From Geojedonia sp051814705 (GTDB lineage Bacteria; Bacteroidota; Bacteroidia; Flavobacteriales; Flavobacteriaceae): a stretch of DNA of 64,000 nucleotides. Each line of letters opens with the position of its first letter. The stretch's first letter is position 1. The notes below the pieces were generated by a model. That model ran no database searches and was not told the DNA's origin. It saw nothing but the letters and a program-made list of their open reading frames with translations. Shown here piece by piece: positions 42,953-52,218 of the stretch. The position numbers and the translations under genes were made by a program. The stretch is from NCBI GenBank assembly GCA_051814705.1, contig JBPWQW010000002.1:310001-374000 (forward strand), read 5' to 3'.

Positions 42953-44863
42953 ATGGGAAAAGTTTTGACTTACAGTCGTTTTACCGATTTTGATATTTCA
43001 CTTTTTAAATCTGGTAAGCACTATCGTTTATACGAAAAATTTGGTTCCCATATCACAACCTTAAATGGTGTGGAAGGCACTTATTTTGCGGTTTGGGCTC
43101 CAAGTGCCAAAATGGTTTCTGTTATTGGAGATTTTAATTATTGGATAGAAGGTGAGCATCAACTCCATGTGCGTTGGGATGGTAGTGGAATTTGGGAGGG
43201 ATTTATTCCAGGTGCAGGTAAAGGAAGTGCATATAAATATAAAATCCAAAGCCATAATAAAGATATAAAAACGGAAAAGGCCGATCCTTATGCCCGTCGT
43301 TGTGAGCACCCGCCAAAAACAGCATCTATTGTTTGGGACGAACCTTATGCTTGGAAAGATTCCAAATGGATGAAAAAACGACAAAAACACAATGCATTAG
43401 ATGCTCCTTATTCGGTTTATGAAGTGCATTTGGGGTCTTGGAAAAAACAGATTAAAGAGAATCGCTTTTTGTCTTATGTGGAATTGGCCGACGATTTAGT
43501 GACCTATTTAAAAGACATGAACTTTACTCATGTAGAGTTGATGCCAGTTATGGAATTTCCTTATGACCCAAGTTGGGGTTACCAGCTTACTGGTTATTTT
43601 GCGCCAACATCACGCTTTGGTTATCCTGAAGAATTTAAATTGTTGGTCGATAAACTGCACCAAAATGATATAGGAATTATTTTAGATTGGGTACCATCTC
43701 ATTTTCCTGAAGACGCTCATGGACTCGGGTTTTTTGATGGCTCCTGTTTGTATGAACACCCCGATAAACGCAGAGGCTATCATCCCGATTGGAAAAGTTT
43801 AATTTTTAATTATGGTCGTAATGAAGTCAAATCGTTTTTAATCAGTAATGCCATTTTTTGGTTAGATCAATACCACGCCGATGGACTGCGCGTGGATGCT
43901 GTGGCGTCCATGTTATTTTTGGACTATTCCCGAGACGAGGGTGAATGGGAACCAAATATATATGGCGGTCGTGAAAATTTGGAAGCCATTGCATTTATGA
44001 AAGAAATGAATGAAGCAGTGTATAGTAGTTTTCCTGATGTGCAAACCATTGCCGAAGAGTCGACCGCTTTTCCGGGTGTTTCCAAACCTACTTTTCTTGG
44101 AGGACTGGGTTTTGGAATGAAGTGGATGATGGGTTGGATGCATGATACCCTCGATTATTTTTCTAAGGAACCCATATACAGAAGGCATCATCAAAACGAC
44201 TTAACTTTTAGTATGACCTATGCCTTTACCGAAAATTTTATGTTGCCGTTAAGCCATGACGAAGTCGTATATGGAAAACAGTCGATTTTAGGTAAAATGC
44301 CGGGTGATGAGTGGCAACGTTTTGCAAATTTACGTTTATTATATAGCTATATGTTCACCCACCCTGGAACGAAATTGCTGTTTCAGGGATCTGAATTTGG
44401 GCAAAGTAGCGAATGGAATTTTCAGCAAAGCTTAGATTGGCATCTATTACAATATGATGTTCATAAAGGTGTACAAACTTTGATTAGAGATTTAAACGCC
44501 TTCTATAAAAATGAACCCGCGTTGTCGCAAAAGCAATTTCAAGCTGAAGGATTTGAATGGATAGATTATAGTGATGCCGAAAATTCAGTATTGGTTTATA
44601 TTAGAAAAGGGAACAAGACTGAAGATGATATTGTTATTGCCTGCAATATGACCCCAATACCAAGAGAAAATTATAAAATAGGATTGCCTAGAAAAGGAAA
44701 GCTTGTAGAGATATTTAACAGCGACAAAAAAGAATATGCAGGTTCGGGTGAATTTAAGAATAAACTAAAATCTTCTAAAAAAGCAACATGGCATTTTAGG
44801 GATCATTCCATCGACATCACAATCCCTCCATTGGCTATGGTGGCATTTAAGTATCAGCAATAA
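42953..44863 (+). CDS. glgB: 1,4-alpha-glucan branching enzyme
   Basis: A 636-residue GH13_9 enzyme. A CBM48 domain (residues 30-115, GTYFAVWAPSAKMVSVIGDF) is followed by the catalytic barrel: VYEVHLGSW, the nucleophile D315 in ADGLRVDAVASML, the acid/base E368 in TIAEESTAF and SHDEVVYGK. It creates alpha-1,6 branches in the glucan made by GlgE. Length is normal for the short form without the second N-terminal domain. Three bases separate it from the maltokinase gene. Confidence 0.95.
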   Translation: MGKVLTYSRFTDFDISLFKSGKHYRLYEKFGSHITTLNGVEGTYFAVWAPSAKMVSVIGDFNYWIEGEHQLHVRWDGSGIWEGFIPGAGKGSAYKYKIQSHNKDIKTEKADPYARRCEHPPKTASIVWDEPYAWKDSKWMKKRQKHNALDAPYSVYEVHLGSWKKQIKENRFLSYVELADDLVTYLKDMNFTHVELMPVMEFPYDPSWGYQLTGYFAPTSRFGYPEEFKLLVDKLHQNDIGIILDWVPSHFPEDAHGLGFFDGSCLYEHPDKRRGYHPDWKSLIFNYGRNEVKSFLISNAIFWLDQYHADGLRVDAVASMLFLDYSRDEGEWEPNIYGGRENLEAIAFMKEMNEAVYSSFPDVQTIAEESTAFPGVSKPTFLGGLGFGMKWMMGWMHDTLDYFSKEPIYRRHHQNDLTFSMTYAFTENFMLPLSHDEVVYGKQSILGKMPGDEWQRFANLRLLYSYMFTHPGTKLLFQGSEFGQSSEWNFQQSLDWHLLQYDVHKGVQTLIRDLNAFYKNEPALSQKQFQAEGFEWIDYSDAENSVLVYIRKGNKTEDDIVIACNMTPIPRENYKIGLPRKGKLVEIFNSDKKEYAGSGEFKNKLKSSKKATWHFRDHSIDITIPPLAMVAFKYQQ

Positions 44864-45019
44864 AAGAATTTTGTATTGATAAAAGTGTGATTAATTATCA
44901 AATTACTAAAATTTACCAGCAAAACCTAAAGAGGACATAAAACAGGCAAATTGTTTGTAATAATTGTTTAATATGTCTTAACTAATGCTTTTTTTTACAT
45001 CCGCTAAGCAAATTATAAT

Positions 45020-47425
45020 ATGATTGTCAATACCGAATTAGAGTATAAAGGAAATTTATTTCCTTCAAAAATAATAGACTTCAGAAAAGACGTTGACGCT
45101 TTATATTTTACAACCGAAAATGATGTCATTCTTCAACTAACGATATTAAGAGATAGTGTCTTAAGGTTTCGATATACCACGACAGGAAATTTTGAAAAAG
45201 ATTTCTCCTACGCTATTACAAAATACGCCAGTTCAGGATACAACAAATTATTAATTGAAGAAGAAAAAGACAGCTATGTCGTTACAACTTCTAAATTAAT
45301 TTGTAAGATATCTAAAGAAAATCTTGAAGTTACTTTATACGATGCTCAGGATGGAATTTTAATTAATCAAGACGAGGCAGGTTTTCATTGGGAAGAAAAT
45401 TATCAACATGGTGGTAACATTGTTAAAATGAGCAAAGTTGCCCAAAATGGAGAGAGTTATTATGGTTTGGGAGACAAGCCTGTACATTTAAATTTAAAAG
45501 GCAAGCGTTATGAAAATTGGGTAACCGACTCCTACGCTTTTGATAAAGATACAGATCCCATTTACAAAGCGATTCCATTTTATACCGGCTTAAGTAATAA
45601 AAAAGCCTATGGAATCTTTTTTGACAATACCTTTAGAACCTTTTTTGATTTTGCGCAAGAGCGCAGAAATGTAACAAGCTTTTGGGCAGATGGTGGCGAA
45701 ATGAACTATTATTTCATTTATGGCCCACAATTAAACGATGTTGTAGAAAGTTATAGCGATTTAACTGGAAAACCGCACCAATTGCCACCACTATGGGCCT
45801 TAGGCTTTCACCAATGTAAATGGAGCTATTATCCGGAGAGCAAAGTAAAAGAAATTACATCGACTTTTAGGAAGCTTAAAATACCTTGTGACGCCATTTA
45901 TTTGGATATTGATTATATGGATGGGTTTAGATGTTTTACTTGGAATAAAGACTATTTTCCAGATCCCAAACGTATGGTCAAAGAATTATTGGACGACGGA
46001 TTTAAAACAGTTGCCATTATAGATCCAGGCATTAAAATCGATAAGGAGTATTCGGTATTTAAGGAAGCATTAGAAAAAGGCTATTTCTGTAAACGTGCAG
46101 ATGGTCCATATATGAAGGGAAAAGTTTGGCCCGGTGAATGTTATTTTCCAGATTTCACAAATCCTGAAGCGAGGGAATGGTGGTCTGGCTTGTACAAAGA
46201 ACTTATAGGCGACATTGGAGTTAAGGGCGTTTGGAATGATATGAACGAACCCGCAGTTATGGAAGTACCCAACAAAACATTTCCAGATGATGTACGTCAC
46301 GATTATGATGGAAATCCTTGTAGCCACAGAAAAGCTCATAATGTTTATGGCATGCAAATGGCGCGTGCTACCTATCAGGGATTAAAAAAATATGTCTACC
46401 CTAAGCGACCATTTGTAATTACTAGAGCAGCTTATTCTGGAACGCAACGGTATTCTTCTACTTGGACAGGCGATAATGTCGCTTCATGGGAACATTTATG
46501 GATTGCCAATATACAAACACAACGTTTGGCCATGTCGGGATATTCGTTTGCAGGCAGTGATATTGGGGGTTTTGCCGAACAACCACAGGGCGAGCTGTTT
46601 ACCAGATGGATTCAACTAGGGGCTTTTCATCCATTTTTTAGAGTCCATTCTTCAGGTGATCACGGCGATCAGGAACCTTGGGCTTTTGATGAAGATGTAA
46701 CAGCCATTGTTAGAAAGTTTATTGAAATCAGATATCAATTATTGCCCTATTTATATACCGCCTTTTGGCATCATGTCAATGAAGGCACTCCTATTTTAAA
46801 ATCGTTGGTTTTGTATGATCAAGACGATGTCAACACCCATTACAGGACTGATGAGTTTATATATGGCAACAAAATTTTGGTTTGCCCAATTTTAGAACCC
46901 AACGCTAAAGGTAGACGTATGTATGTACCAAAAGGGAAATGGTTTAATTATTGGACCGATGATATTATAGCAGGTGGCAAGGAAATGTGGGTTGATGCCG
47001 ATATTGACAGCATGCCAATATTTGTAAAAGCAGGAGCGGTTATACCAAAATATCCTATTCAACAATATGTGGACGAGAAACCACTAGAGATATTAACATT
47101 AGACGTCTATTACAAAGTTGGTAAAGAGGATTCTACCTTATATGACGATGTTCATGATGGCTACGATTATACCAAAGGGCGTTATAGTCTCAGGACCTTT
47201 AAATTAACAGGCAGACCTAATGAATTGATTATTCAACAACATAAAGAAGGGAAATATTCAGCCGATTACGAAAATTTCGAAATACATTTTCATGGATTAC
47301 CTTTTACAATCAATAAAATTCAAATCGATAATGTAGAGATTTCAATCCAAGATTTAAAAATTAACGGATCGAGTTCTATGATTATTGAAAAGAATTTTAC
47401 ACAGTTGCATTTGATTGGCGAATAG
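45020..47425 (+). CDS. GH31 family alpha-glucosidase
   Basis: An 801-residue protein. The nucleophile is D407 in GVWNDMNEPAVM (W-x-D-M-N-E), the acid/base is the aspartate in STWTGDNVASWEHL, and SYYGLGDKPVHLNLKG and QCKWSYYPESKV are typical of GH31. No signal peptide, so it should be cytoplasmic and act on maltose, maltodextrin or glycogen ends. It follows glgB by 156 bp with no hairpin between, so it may be read through. It could supply or remove maltose around the GlgE route. Confidence 0.93.
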   Translation: MIVNTELEYKGNLFPSKIIDFRKDVDALYFTTENDVILQLTILRDSVLRFRYTTTGNFEKDFSYAITKYASSGYNKLLIEEEKDSYVVTTSKLICKISKENLEVTLYDAQDGILINQDEAGFHWEENYQHGGNIVKMSKVAQNGESYYGLGDKPVHLNLKGKRYENWVTDSYAFDKDTDPIYKAIPFYTGLSNKKAYGIFFDNTFRTFFDFAQERRNVTSFWADGGEMNYYFIYGPQLNDVVESYSDLTGKPHQLPPLWALGFHQCKWSYYPESKVKEITSTFRKLKIPCDAIYLDIDYMDGFRCFTWNKDYFPDPKRMVKELLDDGFKTVAIIDPGIKIDKEYSVFKEALEKGYFCKRADGPYMKGKVWPGECYFPDFTNPEAREWWSGLYKELIGDIGVKGVWNDMNEPAVMEVPNKTFPDDVRHDYDGNPCSHRKAHNVYGMQMARATYQGLKKYVYPKRPFVITRAAYSGTQRYSSTWTGDNVASWEHLWIANIQTQRLAMSGYSFAGSDIGGFAEQPQGELFTRWIQLGAFHPFFRVHSSGDHGDQEPWAFDEDVTAIVRKFIEIRYQLLPYLYTAFWHHVNEGTPILKSLVLYDQDDVNTHYRTDEFIYGNKILVCPILEPNAKGRRMYVPKGKWFNYWTDDIIAGGKEMWVDADIDSMPIFVKAGAVIPKYPIQQYVDEKPLEILTLDVYYKVGKEDSTLYDDVHDGYDYTKGRYSLRTFKLTGRPNELIIQQHKEGKYSADYENFEIHFHGLPFTINKIQIDNVEISIQDLKINGSSSMIIEKNFTQLHLIGE

Positions 47426-47473
47426 AAATAAACGCTTAATTCATTTGTAGCGAATTATGTAAATCTTGAATTA

Positions 47474-47509
47474 AATTTTGTAATTATTTTTGGAATGAAT
47501 TTTGTAATT
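47474..47509. repeat. 12-bp direct repeat upstream of the M48 gene
   Basis: AATTTTGTAATT occurs at 47474-47485 and 47498-47509, 24 bp apart, flanking the TATTTTTG element at 47485-47492. In an AT-rich gap this could be chance. Confidence 0.4.
47485..47492 (+). promoter_or_regulatory. putative -7 promoter element (TATTTTTG) for the M48 peptidase gene
   Basis: An exact TAnnTTTG 46 bp before the ATG at 47539; a TTG at 47466-47468 is 16 bp upstream, a little short of consensus. Confidence 0.45.
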
Positions 47510-47538
47510 TTAAACTCAAATTTATAAAATAAACGGAT

Positions 47539-48375
47539 ATGAAATTTAAGAATAGTTTAGTGACTTTTTTCACAACGATATTGATTTTATCCTGTGCGAC
47601 TAATCCTTTTACAGGAAATAAAACCTTGGCACTTGTACCAAATTCTCAAATATTTCCCACGGCTTTTGCGCAATACGATCAATTTTTGTCTGAAAATAAG
47701 GTGGTAAAGAATACTGCAAATGCAGAAATGATTAAACGTGTTGGTGAACGTATTGCAGCTGCATCTGAACGGTGGTTGGACGCTAATGGTTATAAAGGAT
47801 ATTTGAAAGATTATAAATGGGAATACCATTTAGTTGAAGATAAGGCTGTGAATGCTTGGTGTATGCCAGGTGGTAAAATAGTGTTTTATACAGGTATATT
47901 ACCAATTGCCGAAAACGAGACCGCTATAGCTGCTATTATGGGTCACGAAGTTGCTCATGCTTTAGCAAACCATGGACAACAACGAATGAGTTCTGGCGTT
48001 TTACAGCAAGTAGGAGCCGTTGGAGTTGGAGTGGCCACAAGCGGTAAATCAACCGAAGCCCAACAAGCTTGGATGCAAGCTTACGGTGTAGGTTCAACAG
48101 TAGGTGTCATGCTGCCATTTGGTAGAAGCCATGAAAGTCAAGCTGATGAGATTGGTATAAAATTAATGGCCATTGCGGGTTATAATCCAGATGAAGCTGT
48201 AGCGTTGTGGAAGCGTATGAAAGCCAATAGCGGAGGACAATCCCCACCAGAATTTTTAAGTACCCATCCATCCAACGACTCGAGAATATCTAACTTAACC
48301 CAACTGGCACCAAAAGCAAAAGTTGAAGCTGCAAAATTTGGTGTAACCTCATTTAGACCTTTGGGAAAATACTAA
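47539..48375 (+). CDS. M48 family zinc metallopeptidase, lipoprotein (LoiP/YcaL-like)
   Basis: A 278-residue protein with a lipoprotein signal (VTFFTTILILSC; lipobox cysteine at residue 19). The zinc site is H136-E137-V-A-H140, with the third ligand E in ESQADEIGIKL. Family members are periplasmic or outer-membrane proteases that degrade damaged envelope proteins. Its own promoter and a terminator at 48406-48433 make it monocistronic. Confidence 0.93.
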   Translation: MKFKNSLVTFFTTILILSCATNPFTGNKTLALVPNSQIFPTAFAQYDQFLSENKVVKNTANAEMIKRVGERIAAASERWLDANGYKGYLKDYKWEYHLVEDKAVNAWCMPGGKIVFYTGILPIAENETAIAAIMGHEVAHALANHGQQRMSSGVLQQVGAVGVGVATSGKSTEAQQAWMQAYGVGSTVGVMLPFGRSHESQADEIGIKLMAIAGYNPDEAVALWKRMKANSGGQSPPEFLSTHPSNDSRISNLTQLAPKAKVEAAKFGVTSFRPLGKY

Positions 48376-48405
48376 AAGTCAATTAAAAATATTTGTTTAC
48401 TTTAG

Positions 48406-48433
48406 AAGCTGCTCATAAAAGGGCAGCTTTTTT
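48406..48433 (+). terminator. terminator-like hairpin ending at the next start codon
   Basis: Arms AAGCTGC (48406-48412) and GCAGCTT (48423-48429) with a 10-nt loop and six T up to 48433; the MFS ATG begins at 48434. Confidence 0.75.
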
Positions 48434-49771
48434 ATGAAACCACTTGAAAAAGGAAGTGCAAAACTTCTTAATGCCTGGGCATTCTACGATTGGGCGAATT
48501 CGGTTTATACCCTTACTATTGCTTCCTCAATTTTTCCTATCTATTATTCTTCATTATTTGTTTCAGAAATAAAAAAAGTAGATGCTTTTGGTTTTGAATT
48601 TAAAAGTACAGCCATAATTACCTTTGTTACCGCTTTTACATTTTTAGTAGTAGCGATTAGTTCTCCTTTACTTTCTGGAATAGCAGATTATATTGGTAAT
48701 AAAAAAGGCTTCATGAAGTTTTTTTGTTATACGGGAGGACTAGGGTGTATTGGGTTGTATTGGTTTAGTCTTGAACATATTTATATAAGCCTTTTGTTCT
48801 ACTTTATGGGGCTCATTGGATATTGGGGCAGTTTGGTCTATTACAATTCTTATCTACCCGATATTGCCTATCCGGAGCAACAGGATGCTGTAAGTGCGAA
48901 AGGATTTAGTTTGGGATATATTGGCAGTGTGATCTTGCTGCTGATTAATTTGGCCATGGTCATGAAGCCAGAGTGGTTTGGTTTTGATATTGGTACAACT
49001 GAAGCATCTTTAAATGCTGCCAAAACCGAAGCCATGAAAACAGCGTTTATAACTGTTGGACTATGGTGGATTGTATTTAGTCAATATACATTTTATGTGT
49101 TGCCTAAAGGCACATCAACTGGTCATAAGGTTACAAAGAACATAATTTTTAACGGTTTTAAGGAACTGCGATTGGTTTGGAGTGAACTGCTTCGGGATTT
49201 AAGGTTAAAACGATATTTAAGTGCATTTTTCGTATTTAGTATGGCCGTACAAACAATTATGTTAGTAGCGGTATATTTTGGGGAAGAAGAAATTGCATGG
49301 GAAGACAGTACCCAAAAAACCATGGGTTTGATAATTAGCATTTTAATCATTCAACTAGTGGCGATCGTAGGGGCTATCCTGACCTCAAGGGCATCACAAA
49401 AATTTGGAAATATAAAAACGCTGATCGTTGTTAATTTTATATGGATGGGCTTGTGTTTTTATGCTTATTTTATGATGACTCCAATAGACTTTTATATTGC
49501 TGCAGGTATGGTAGGAATGGTTATGGGTGGTATCCAAGCTTTGGCAAGATCGACCTATTCCAAGTTTTTGCCCGAAACAAAGGACACAACCTCATACTTT
49601 AGTTTTTATGATGTGGTAGAAAAAATTGGAATCGTGATTGGCATGATTATTTTTGGAACCATTGATCAAATAACGGGAAGTATGCGCAATTCTATTTTGT
49701 TTTTGTTTGTATTCTTTTTAATTGGAATTGTATTGTTATTTAGAGTTCCCAAAAAATCCACGATACACTAA
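48434..49771 (+). CDS. MFS transporter, UMF1/Atg22-like
   Basis: A 445-residue protein with about 12 membrane spans. The N-terminal LLNAWAFYDWANSVYTLTI and the later DWANS-related and ARSTYSKFLPE segments are the vacuole-effluxer (Atg22/UMF1) signature. Eukaryotic members export amino acids from vacuoles; the bacterial substrate is unknown. The ATG at 48434 follows directly on the T run of a terminator-like hairpin; no better start exists because the conserved N-terminus begins there. Confidence 0.88.
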   Translation: MKPLEKGSAKLLNAWAFYDWANSVYTLTIASSIFPIYYSSLFVSEIKKVDAFGFEFKSTAIITFVTAFTFLVVAISSPLLSGIADYIGNKKGFMKFFCYTGGLGCIGLYWFSLEHIYISLLFYFMGLIGYWGSLVYYNSYLPDIAYPEQQDAVSAKGFSLGYIGSVILLLINLAMVMKPEWFGFDIGTTEASLNAAKTEAMKTAFITVGLWWIVFSQYTFYVLPKGTSTGHKVTKNIIFNGFKELRLVWSELLRDLRLKRYLSAFFVFSMAVQTIMLVAVYFGEEEIAWEDSTQKTMGLIISILIIQLVAIVGAILTSRASQKFGNIKTLIVVNFIWMGLCFYAYFMMTPIDFYIAAGMVGMVMGGIQALARSTYSKFLPETKDTTSYFSFYDVVEKIGIVIGMIIFGTIDQITGSMRNSILFLFVFFLIGIVLLFRVPKKSTIH

Positions 49772-49804
49772 AAAGCCATTCCCTGAAATGGAGAATGACT
49801 TTTT
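49771..49804. terminator. terminator between the MFS and head-GIN genes
   Basis: Hairpin with arms AAAAGCCATTC (49771-49781) and GAATGACTTTT (49793-49803), one C-A mismatch; T run on plus and A run on minus strand, so it may serve both convergent genes. Confidence 0.6.
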
Positions 49805-49823
49805 AATGCTATAACACTTAAAA

Positions 49824-50555
49824 TTAATGGCTCCTAATACTGCCTGATCCGGCAACTTTGGAGTCTTCTTTTTTAGGATTTCCCTTATATTCAATATCAC
49901 CAGAACCAGCAATACGTGCTTTTAAGCTTTCATTGCTCACTACTTCAGCATCGCCAGAACCTGCTATGGCGACATCGGTCGTGTTGGCCTGTAAATTGAA
50001 TCCGTGAAAATCTCCCGAACCAGCTACTTTGGCTTCTAAATAATTTGTGTTTCCTTTTAGAGTTAAATCTCCTGATCCTGCTATACTCCCTTTTACACTA
50101 GAAGTTTCGATAGTTAAAACCATATCACCCGAACCTGAAAGTGACACTTTTAGGTCGGTTGCCGTAATGGTATCGGTATTGGATAAATTCCCAGAACCAG
50201 CAAGGGAAACATTATCGATGTCTTTAAATGGAATCGTTATTTTAATGGTATTGCTTAAAGTTGTTCTTAAATTGATGTTTTTTTCAGTTTTCACAACTAG
50301 CTTACGATCCTTTACTTCGGTAACAATGTATTTGAGTAAATTTTCTTCGCCTTCAAGCGTGAGTTTGCCTTCAGTTCCAGCTACCAAAATATAGTCGAAT
50401 GAACCCTCGCAGCTAATGCTATCATATTCTGCTGTTGTTCTAGTAATAGTTGTGACGTTGCCGTTGCCTTTAATCTTCTCTCCATTTCCCCATGATTGAG
50501 CATAACTTAGGTTTAAAAACAATAGAGTTGTTACTGTTAAAATTGATGTTTTCAT
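49824..50555 (-). CDS. head GIN domain-containing protein (DUF2807)
   Basis: A 243-residue protein with a signal peptide (to about residue 19, NLSYAQ). The whole mature protein is a repeating beta-helix pattern with G-S-G turns about every 18-22 residues (SLAGSGNLSN, SLSGSGDMVL, SIAGSGDLTL, KVAGSGDFHG, AIAGSGDAEV, RIAGSGDIEY, KVAGSGSIRS), the DUF2807 fold. Envelope or surface protein of unknown role. Last gene of the sigma-factor cluster, 19 bp after the preceding beta-helix gene. Confidence 0.88.
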   Translation of the reverse strand: MKTSILTVTTLLFLNLSYAQSWGNGEKIKGNGNVTTITRTTAEYDSISCEGSFDYILVAGTEGKLTLEGEENLLKYIVTEVKDRKLVVKTEKNINLRTTLSNTIKITIPFKDIDNVSLAGSGNLSNTDTITATDLKVSLSGSGDMVLTIETSSVKGSIAGSGDLTLKGNTNYLEAKVAGSGDFHGFNLQANTTDVAIAGSGDAEVVSNESLKARIAGSGDIEYKGNPKKEDSKVAGSGSIRSH

Positions 50556-50574
50556 TGTACTGTTCGTTTTTTGA

Positions 50575-51672
50575 TTATTTAATTTTTTTGAGTGATACGC
50601 TACCGTAATCGGAGTTTATTTTAATGAGATTACCAGAATTGGAAGTACCGTAGTACCCTGCATAATAGGTGTCTGAAGATTCTATTTTCTGTTTAGAAAT
50701 TTCCAAACCTTCTTTATCTCTAAGGGACGCATGCTCCAAATCAATTTCAAAATTGAAATGATAGGCAGTGTGGTAGCCAATAGTAATACCAACGTATTCG
50801 GATTCTATACTAATATTACCGGCATTTGAAGTCATTTGCTTGATTTCAATGGAGCCATAATCTGCGTTAATAGTTACATTTTTATATATATCTCCTAAGC
50901 GGGCTGTTAAATAATCGCCGTTACCCGTCACATTATTAGCTTTTTCGATGTGTACGGAGCCGTAATCACAGTTGTAGTTGACATCTTCGGCAACTTCTAC
51001 TACAGATTTTGTATAGTCGGCAGTGATTTGTAAATTTTTGGTTTTTCCAACAGTAAATCCACTATAATCAGCATTTATTTTACCGCTTTTTATATAGGCA
51101 AAGTAGCTGTTATTGGTATAATCAAAATTAAGAACGTTGTTATCGGCCATCAGTTCTTTTGTGGTGATTTTCCCATAATCGCAGTTAATGGTTGCTCTTC
51201 CTTCCAACTTATCCAAATTAATGCTGCCATAATCATTGTTTAAGTCTACACTATTGGTTATAGGTAATTTTATAATGTAGTTAATCTCCATGTTTACGTT
51301 GTTGTTTTTACCCCAACTCCACCAACTGTTGGATTTGTTTTTATTGAATAGCGTTTCAGCCTCTACTTTAGACGATGTTACATTAAATTCTATAGTGATG
51401 TCATCTAATTTTTTTTGCACTTTTTCCTCATCATTTCCGTTTGTTTTGATGCGGACTTCAATTGAGATTGTAGTGCCGTCATAGGTCACTATATCAATGT
51501 TTCCATAGCTATTATTAACTTTTAATAAGGCATTTTTATTGACTGTGAATTCTTTTTTTATAGTTTTTTCTTTGGTATATTTTCCACTCGACTTTTCAGC
51601 ATTGTTTCCTAATGCTATTGCCGGAAGCAATAGCAGAATTAAGACTGTTTTATATAGTAAGGTTGTTTTCAT
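50575..51672 (-). CDS. exported beta-helix protein (DUF4097-like)
   Basis: A 365-residue protein with a signal peptide (to about residue 23, AIALGN). The body repeats a short N-x-D-Y-G-S/N-I/V motif at least seven times (VNNSYGNIDI, LNNDYGSINL, INCDYGKITT, YNCDYGSVHI, INADYGSIEI, INSDYGSVSL), as in beta-helical adhesin-like families. It overlaps the anti-sigma-like gene by 23 bp and lies before the head-GIN gene. Function unknown; surface role inferred. Confidence 0.8.
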   Translation of the reverse strand: MKTTLLYKTVLILLLLPAIALGNNAEKSSGKYTKEKTIKKEFTVNKNALLKVNNSYGNIDIVTYDGTTISIEVRIKTNGNDEEKVQKKLDDITIEFNVTSSKVEAETLFNKNKSNSWWSWGKNNNVNMEINYIIKLPITNSVDLNNDYGSINLDKLEGRATINCDYGKITTKELMADNNVLNFDYTNNSYFAYIKSGKINADYSGFTVGKTKNLQITADYTKSVVEVAEDVNYNCDYGSVHIEKANNVTGNGDYLTARLGDIYKNVTINADYGSIEIKQMTSNAGNISIESEYVGITIGYHTAYHFNFEIDLEHASLRDKEGLEISKQKIESSDTYYAGYYGTSNSGNLIKINSDYGSVSLKKIK

Positions 51673-52213
51673 TTTGGTTTGTGTTTAATTGTTTAACTTC
51701 TTCTATTTGTTTTAATGCGTTTTGTAACACATCAATTCTATTTTGAAAATTTGAAATCATGGCATAAATCACGCGTTTGTCGTCACCACTGTCAGTCAAA
51801 TTAACTTTTAGGTTTTCATAGTCTTTTTCTAATAGACCTATTTGAATGATGGCGTCATGAATTATAATTTCAGTTTTTGGAGAACGTTCCTTATTTAAAC
51901 TTGCTAATTCTTGAGTAATTGCTGTTGTAAAAAAAGTTTGAGTTTTATATAGTTCGGGCGAGATACTTGCCAAATCCTTAGTTTCAGATTGATTTTGAAT
52001 CACGATTAAGATACTCACACACAATACTACAGAAGCCGCAACAGCCATTAAGGGTTTCCAGAAACTAGATCGCGTGTAATTTAGCTTGACAATCGTTGTT
52101 TCACCTCCTTTTAATTTAGACAAAAACCTAAGCTCGTGCCCATCATTAGGGTTTTCAACATCAAACTCGTGTTTTAAGTTTTCAAAAAGTGTTTCCAAAG
52201 TATTTTTTTTCAT
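51650..52213 (-). CDS. membrane protein, probable anti-sigma factor
   Basis: A 187-residue protein with a soluble N-terminus (residues 1-50), one membrane span (about 53-73, PLMAVAASVVLCVSILIVI) and a helical extracytoplasmic domain with coiled-coil character. No zinc-binding ZAS motif. Its place 5 bp after the ECF sigma gene is the basis for the anti-sigma inference. Downstream, it overlaps the beta-helix gene by 23 bp. Confidence 0.75.
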   Translation of the reverse strand: MKKNTLETLFENLKHEFDVENPNDGHELRFLSKLKGGETTIVKLNYTRSSFWKPLMAVAASVVLCVSILIVIQNQSETKDLASISPELYKTQTFFTTAITQELASLNKERSPKTEIIIHDAIIQIGLLEKDYENLKVNLTDSGDDKRVIYAMISNFQNRIDVLQNALKQIEEVKQLNTNQNENNLTI

Positions 52214-52218
52214 GGTTA

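Noticed and set aside
49824..51672. G-S-G and D-Y-G-S repeats as DNA repeats or a CRISPR-like array
   Set aside because: The periodicity is at the protein level (beta-helix turns); the DNA copies are too diverged and lie within reading frames.
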